Of a stretch of DNA of 51,966 nt, positions 48,288 to 51,966 are shown piece by piece. Within the stretch, counting starts at the first letter, position 1. Each line of letters begins with the position of its first letter. The stretch covers positions 1-51,966 of the forward strand of contig JAEWHT010000242.1 in the NCBI GenBank assembly GCA_023387695.1, given 5' to 3'. Made by a program: the position numbers and the translations under genes. Under the pieces are notes generated by a model. It did no database searches. It was not told the DNA's origin and saw nothing but the letters and a program-made list of their open reading frames with translations. Origin of the DNA: Pseudomonadota bacterium. Lineage in GTDB: Bacteria > Pseudomonadota > Alphaproteobacteria > Rhizobiales > Xanthobacteraceae.

Positions 48288-49892
48288 TCATGCGGTCTTC
48301 GATACGCCCCAGAAGAACGGCAGCGGTCCCTTGGTGATGCCGGAGACGTTCTTGCGCCACGCCGTGTAGCTGAGGAAGAAGCCGGTCGGCGCGTAGACGA
48401 CGTCCTCGAACGCCGCCTTGTTCAGCCGGCTGACCGCGGCCTTCTCTTCATCGAGGTTCTTGGCGTCGAACCAGGAGGTGACCTCCTTTTCGGTGCCCGC
48501 GCTGGTGGGCCAGCCGAACCAGGCTTTGTCGCCATTGGCGCGAATGGCGGTGTAAGGCGCGGGATTAATGCAATCTGCGCCCGCATGCCAGGTGTGGAAC
48601 ATGTTCCAGCCGCCTTGTCCGGGCGGGGTCTTCTGCGCACGACGGGAGCCGACGGTGCCCCAATCGGTCGCGACGAAGTCGACATTCATGCCGAGCTTCT
48701 TCAACAGGTCGGCGGTCACATCGCCGAACGCCTTGGTGATCGGCTGATCCTGCGCCACCAGACACGTGACCGGCTGGCCGGAATATCCGCTCTCGGCGAG
48801 CAGCTTTTTGGCTGCGTCGAAATCGCGTTTGCCCTTCAGAATCTCGCCACCTGTTTCAGTGTACAGCGGCGTATCCGGCGTGAAGTAGCTCGGCAGTGGC
48901 TTCCACAGCGTATCGTCGTCGCCGACAAGCGCGCGCATATAGTCTTCCTGGCTCATCGCCATCAGCACCGCGCGCCGCGCCCGCACGTCGTTGAAGGGCG
49001 GATACAGGAAATTCATGCGGAACGAGCCGATATTGCCGAGGGGATCGCCAATGTCGACGCTGATGTTCTTGTTCTTCTTCAAGACCGGCACGAGGTCCGC
49101 GATCGGGTTTTCCCACCAATCGATTTCGCCGTTCTGCAGCGCAGCCGCAGCGGTCGCCGGATCAGGCATCACGATCCATTCGACGCGATCCATCATGATC
49201 TGCTTGCCGCCCGCGAGCCACGACGCCTTCTCCTGCCGCGGCACGTAGTCGGCGAACTTCTCGAACACCGCCTTGGCGCCGGGCACCCACTCGCCCGTGG
49301 CGAACTTCATCGGGCCGGAACCGACATAGTCCGTGATCTGCTTGAACGGGTCGGTCTGGGCGATGCGTTCCGGCATGATGAAGGCGACCGGCGCGTTGTT
49401 CTTGCCGAGCGCGTAAAGCAGCTTCGGGAAGGGTTGCTTAAGCACCCATTTGAACGTGCGATCGTCGACGGCGGTGAGCTCCTGCTGGATCGCCTTGAGC
49501 ATCAGGCCCATCGGATCCCGCGCCGCCCAGCGATTGAGGCTCGCGACGACGTCCTTGCTCAGCACTGGCGTGCCATCGTGAAATTTGAGCCCCGACCGCA
49601 GCTTGAAGGTCCAGGTCTTGCCGTCGTCGGTGGTCTCCTCGGACTCCACCATCTGACGTTGCGGCTGAAGCTGGGCATCGACCCCGTAGAGCGTGTCCCA
49701 GACCAGCGCCGCCGCGTTGCGCACGACATACTGCGTGCCCCAGATCGGATCGAAATTGGCGAGATTGGCCTGCGGCACGAAACGCAGGGTTTTGGCGGCC
49801 GCGCCTTGCGCGATCGCCGGGGCCGAGAGGCCGCCGGACAATGCCAGACCGCCTGCGCCAGCCAGTCCCTTCAATACGGTCCTGCGATCCAT
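48288..49892 (-). CDS. family 5 extracellular solute-binding protein (peptide/nickel importer)
   Basis: 534 residues. The start at 49892 (MDRRTVLKGLAG) has GGGAGGA five bases upstream; the in-frame extension to 49937 is rejected. A twin-arginine signal 'DRRTVLKGLAGAGGLALSGGLSAPAIA' is followed by 'KTLRFVPQANLANFDPIWGTQYVVRNAAALVWDTLYGVD' and 'KTWTFKLRSGLKFHDGTPVLSKDVVASLNRW', the SBP_bac_5 signature. First gene of the operon. Ligands of the family range from peptides to nickel and opines; nothing here narrows it. Confidence 0.93.
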   Translation of the reverse strand: MDRRTVLKGLAGAGGLALSGGLSAPAIAQGAAAKTLRFVPQANLANFDPIWGTQYVVRNAAALVWDTLYGVDAQLQPQRQMVESEETTDDGKTWTFKLRSGLKFHDGTPVLSKDVVASLNRWAARDPMGLMLKAIQQELTAVDDRTFKWVLKQPFPKLLYALGKNNAPVAFIMPERIAQTDPFKQITDYVGSGPMKFATGEWVPGAKAVFEKFADYVPRQEKASWLAGGKQIMMDRVEWIVMPDPATAAAALQNGEIDWWENPIADLVPVLKKNKNISVDIGDPLGNIGSFRMNFLYPPFNDVRARRAVLMAMSQEDYMRALVGDDDTLWKPLPSYFTPDTPLYTETGGEILKGKRDFDAAKKLLAESGYSGQPVTCLVAQDQPITKAFGDVTADLLKKLGMNVDFVATDWGTVGSRRAQKTPPGQGGWNMFHTWHAGADCINPAPYTAIRANGDKAWFGWPTSAGTEKEVTSWFDAKNLDEEKAAVSRLNKAAFEDVVYAPTGFFLSYTAWRKNVSGITKGPLPFFWGVSKTA

Positions 49893-50047
49893 GAAGTCCT
49901 CCCAGTAATGCCGTGATGCCGGCCGTTCATTGGCCAAAGGCAGGTGAAATCGAGCCCATTAGCGTGCAAATGGTATGCCAGTAACCACACCTTCGCCAGC
50001 AGGATGTTACCGACTTTTTGATGAGCCAAGATCGGTAAGCTCTGGCT
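49893..50047 (-). other. 155-base gap before the binding-protein gene
   Basis: It separates the dual-ATPase gene from the binding-protein gene on the same strand and should hold the latter's promoter. GTAAC (49981) and GTTAC (50006) form a loose inverted pair. I see no terminator with a T-run and no confident promoter. Confidence 0.3.
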
Positions 50048-51718
50048 TCAAAGAGCAGCCGCCAGCACCGGCCCGGTCTCGATGTGAGGGATCGCCTCGA
50101 CCAGCTTGCGGGTGTAGTCGGTTTTTGGATTATCGAACAACGCCCGGCTCTCGCCCTGCTCGACGATGCCGCCATTGCGCAGCACGATGGTGCGATCGCA
50201 GAGCATGCGCACGACGTTGAGATCGTGGCTGACGAACAGCAGCGCGATATCGTTCTCGCGCCGCAGCCGATCGAGCAGTTGCAGAACCACCGCTTGCACC
50301 GAGACGTCGAGCGCAGCGGTCGGTTCGTCAAGCACCAGCAGCCGGGGCCGGCACGCAATGGCGCGGGCAATGCCGACGCGCGCCTTCTGGCCGCCGGAGA
50401 GTTGATGGGGAAAGCGCGGCAGGAGATCCAGCGGAAGGCCCACCCGCTCCGCGCATTCTTCCACACGCTTGCGCAGCGCATCGGCCGCGCGCATGCCGTC
50501 GAGCCGCATGAGGGGATGAGCGATACAGTCGAACGCCGTGTAGCGCGGGTTCAGGCTCTCGTTCGGGTCCTGAAAGACCATCTGGATGTCTTTGCGCAAG
50601 GGCGAACGGTGGAAGTCACGCGAGGCAACATGGCCGATCGATTGCCCATCGAACACGATGTCACCTTCGCTGGGGTCGATCAGGCGGCAGATCATCCGCG
50701 ACGTCGTGCTTTTGCCGGAGCCGGATTCGCCGACGAGCCCGACGCTTTCGCCACCGGCCATAGTCATCGAGAAGTCCACCACGGCCGCTGAGCCCTGATC
50801 GAAGCGCTTTGCCAGCTTCCGCACCTCCAGCAGCGGTGGCGTACCGTGTGCGGTCTCAACCCTCGGGCTGCTTGCCACGGCGGCATAACGCTCCCGCTCT
50901 TCCTCCGTTACGAGATCCTCGATCCGCGACGTGGCGGTCGGCGATGCCGCAACCAGGCGGCGGGTATAGGCATGCTGCGGCGCGCTGAAGAGAGTCTTGG
51001 GGCTCGCCTCCTCGACGATGCGACCACGCTCCATCACTGCGATGCGGCGGCAATAGCGCGCCGCCAGCCCCAGATCATGCGTGATCAGGATCGTCGCCAT
51101 GCCGCGCGCGGCGGCGATGTCGGCCAGCAGATCCATCACCACCTTCTGCGTGGTGACATCGAGACCGGTGGTCGGCTCGTCGGCAATCAGCAGCGCCGGA
51201 TTGCAGGAGATCGCGATCGCGATCATCACGCGCTGGCACATGCCGCCGGACAGTTCATGCGGATAGGCATTCATCCGCACCTCGGGATCGCGGATCTGCA
51301 CCGCACGCAGCAGATCGAGCGCCTCGGCCCGCGCGGCGTCCTTCGATATCTTCTTGTGCGTGAGGATGGCGTCCGCGATCTGCAGTCCGATCGCCCGGAT
51401 CGGATTGAGCGCCGCCCGCGGGTTCTGGAAGATCATCGACATCGCGGCGCCCTGGAGATGACGGAGGTCATCTCCCCTGAGCTTGGTCACGTCCTGCCCG
51501 CGAAACAGGATTTTTCCGCCGGTGACGCGGCCTGCCGAATCCAGCAGCCGCGTCGTCGCAAAGCCGGTGACGGACTTGCCCGACCCACTCTCGCCCACGA
51601 GACCGAGCATCTCGCCCTTCTCGACCGACAGCGTGACCCCGCGCACGGCTTCGACCATGCCGCGCCGCGTCGAGAACGCGACATGGAGGTCGTCGATTCT
51701 GAGCAGTTCCTCGCTCAT
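50048..51718 (-). CDS. dual-domain peptide ABC transporter ATP-binding protein (DppD-DppF fusion, YejF/GsiA-like)
   Basis: 556 residues with two complete nucleotide-binding domains. The first (about 1-260) has Walker A 'GESGSGKSVTG', signature 'LSGGMCQRVMIAIAIS' and Walker B 'LLIADEPTTGLDVTTQ'. The second (about 290-550) has 'GESGSGKSTTS', 'LSGGQKARVGIARAIA' and 'LLVLDEPTAALDVSVQ'. Each half has its switch His ('ITHDLGLAARY', 'VSHDLNVVRML'). The fusion replaces separate DppD and DppF. Its start overlaps the permease stop (ATGA), so it belongs to a second importer extending beyond the window. Confidence 0.94.
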   Translation of the reverse strand: MSEELLRIDDLHVAFSTRRGMVEAVRGVTLSVEKGEMLGLVGESGSGKSVTGFATTRLLDSAGRVTGGKILFRGQDVTKLRGDDLRHLQGAAMSMIFQNPRAALNPIRAIGLQIADAILTHKKISKDAARAEALDLLRAVQIRDPEVRMNAYPHELSGGMCQRVMIAIAISCNPALLIADEPTTGLDVTTQKVVMDLLADIAAARGMATILITHDLGLAARYCRRIAVMERGRIVEEASPKTLFSAPQHAYTRRLVAASPTATSRIEDLVTEEERERYAAVASSPRVETAHGTPPLLEVRKLAKRFDQGSAAVVDFSMTMAGGESVGLVGESGSGKSTTSRMICRLIDPSEGDIVFDGQSIGHVASRDFHRSPLRKDIQMVFQDPNESLNPRYTAFDCIAHPLMRLDGMRAADALRKRVEECAERVGLPLDLLPRFPHQLSGGQKARVGIARAIACRPRLLVLDEPTAALDVSVQAVVLQLLDRLRRENDIALLFVSHDLNVVRMLCDRTIVLRNGGIVEQGESRALFDNPKTDYTRKLVEAIPHIETGPVLAAAL

Positions 51719-51966
51719 GTGCGCATCCGGGGATCGAGAATGTCCCGCATGCCGTCACCGAGGAGATTGAAACAGAGCACCGCCATCATCAGCGCGAGAC
51801 CCGGAAAGGCCACCAGCCACCATCGCCCGGTCGAGATGAAGCGCGCGCCCTCCGCGACCATGATGCCCCATTCCGGCGTCGGCGGCTTGACGCCGAGGCC
51901 GATGAAGGACAAGCCGGCCGCGTTGAGAATGGCCCAGCCGAGATTGAGCGAGATCTGCACCGCCAT
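51715..51966 (-). CDS. peptide ABC transporter permease (DppC-like), partial at window edge
   Basis: Only the last 83 codons lie in the window; the frame continues past 51966. 'ISLNLGWAILNAAGLSFIGLGVKPPTPEWGIMVAEG' and the end 'CFNLLGDGMRDILDPRMRT' are diagnostic of the DppC C-terminus. Part of the second importer with the dual ATPase. Confidence 0.9.
   Translation of the reverse strand: MAVQISLNLGWAILNAAGLSFIGLGVKPPTPEWGIMVAEGARFISTGRWWLVAFPGLALMMAVLCFNLLGDGMRDILDPRMRT

Noticed and set aside
50024..50047. Terminator after the dual-ATPase gene
   Set aside because: Only a five-pair AGCCA/TGGCT stem overlapping the gene end, with no T-run on the minus strand.

Overview
The window is high-GC, gene-dense DNA from an alphaproteobacterium. 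Gene content (LIV-type ABC transporters, CO-dehydrogenase-like molybdenum hydroxylase with MoxR/VWA partners, an orphan Bug/TctC binding protein, HWE-type kinase, several twin-arginine signal peptides) and codon use suggest a Hyphomicrobiales member, most likely Bradyrhizobium or a close relative. This is inference from protein resemblance; there is no rRNA or other phylogenetic marker here. I see no tRNA, rRNA, CRISPR array, insertion sequence or phage gene.

Region A (1-24727, all + strand) is one long, tightly packed catabolic and uptake cluster. It starts with a 5'-truncated luciferase-like flavin monooxygenase, a polysaccharide-deacetylase/allantoinase-like protein, a branched-chain-amino-acid-type binding protein, an AraC regulator and LivH/LivM/LivG. 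Next is a fused LivF ATPase + Tm-1-like (UPF0261) protein, followed directly by the TIM-barrel 'PEP hydrolase' partner of Tm-1. Then come a 968-residue flotillin with a hendecad repeat array, two SRPBCC proteins, and a molybdenum hydroxylase (FAD subunit, 2Fe-2S subunit, large subunit split in two genes) with its MoxR ATPase and VWA protein. The cluster ends with an amidohydrolase, a metallo-beta-lactamase-fold lactonase, an SMP-30/isochorismatase fusion, a flavodoxin-fold reductase and an RbsD/FucU protein. The parts fit import of a small organic (perhaps N-heterocyclic) compound, its hydroxylation and ring opening, and hydrolysis of lactone or amide intermediates. The substrate cannot be read from the sequence.

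Region B (24733-44217) is an accessory stress/detoxification island. After an orphan Bug binding protein, two paralogous 945/946-residue regulators (OmpR-type winged helix + NB-ARC-type ATPase + long helical-repeat tail) stand at 26.1-28.9 kb and 39.4-42.2 kb. Between them lie an aldo/keto reductase, an EmrAB-type efflux pair with divergent TetR, an apparent operon (epoxide hydrolase, enoyl-CoA hydratase family, OsmC, cupin, MsrA), a VOC protein and a soluble HWE-type histidine kinase. A protein of unknown function and an AraC regulator follow. Four promoters in or just after the island carry a three-copy CTAAC-type direct repeat with exact 10-bp spacing, always in the same orientation relative to the downstream gene; a fifth has a weaker copy. 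This looks like the operator of an undescribed local regulon, plausibly read by the paired winged-helix regulators.

Region C (44420-51966, all - strand) holds two peptide/nickel-type ABC importers back to back. One is complete (binding protein, two permeases, two ATPases). The other continues past the window end (dual-domain ATPase and the C-terminus of a permease).
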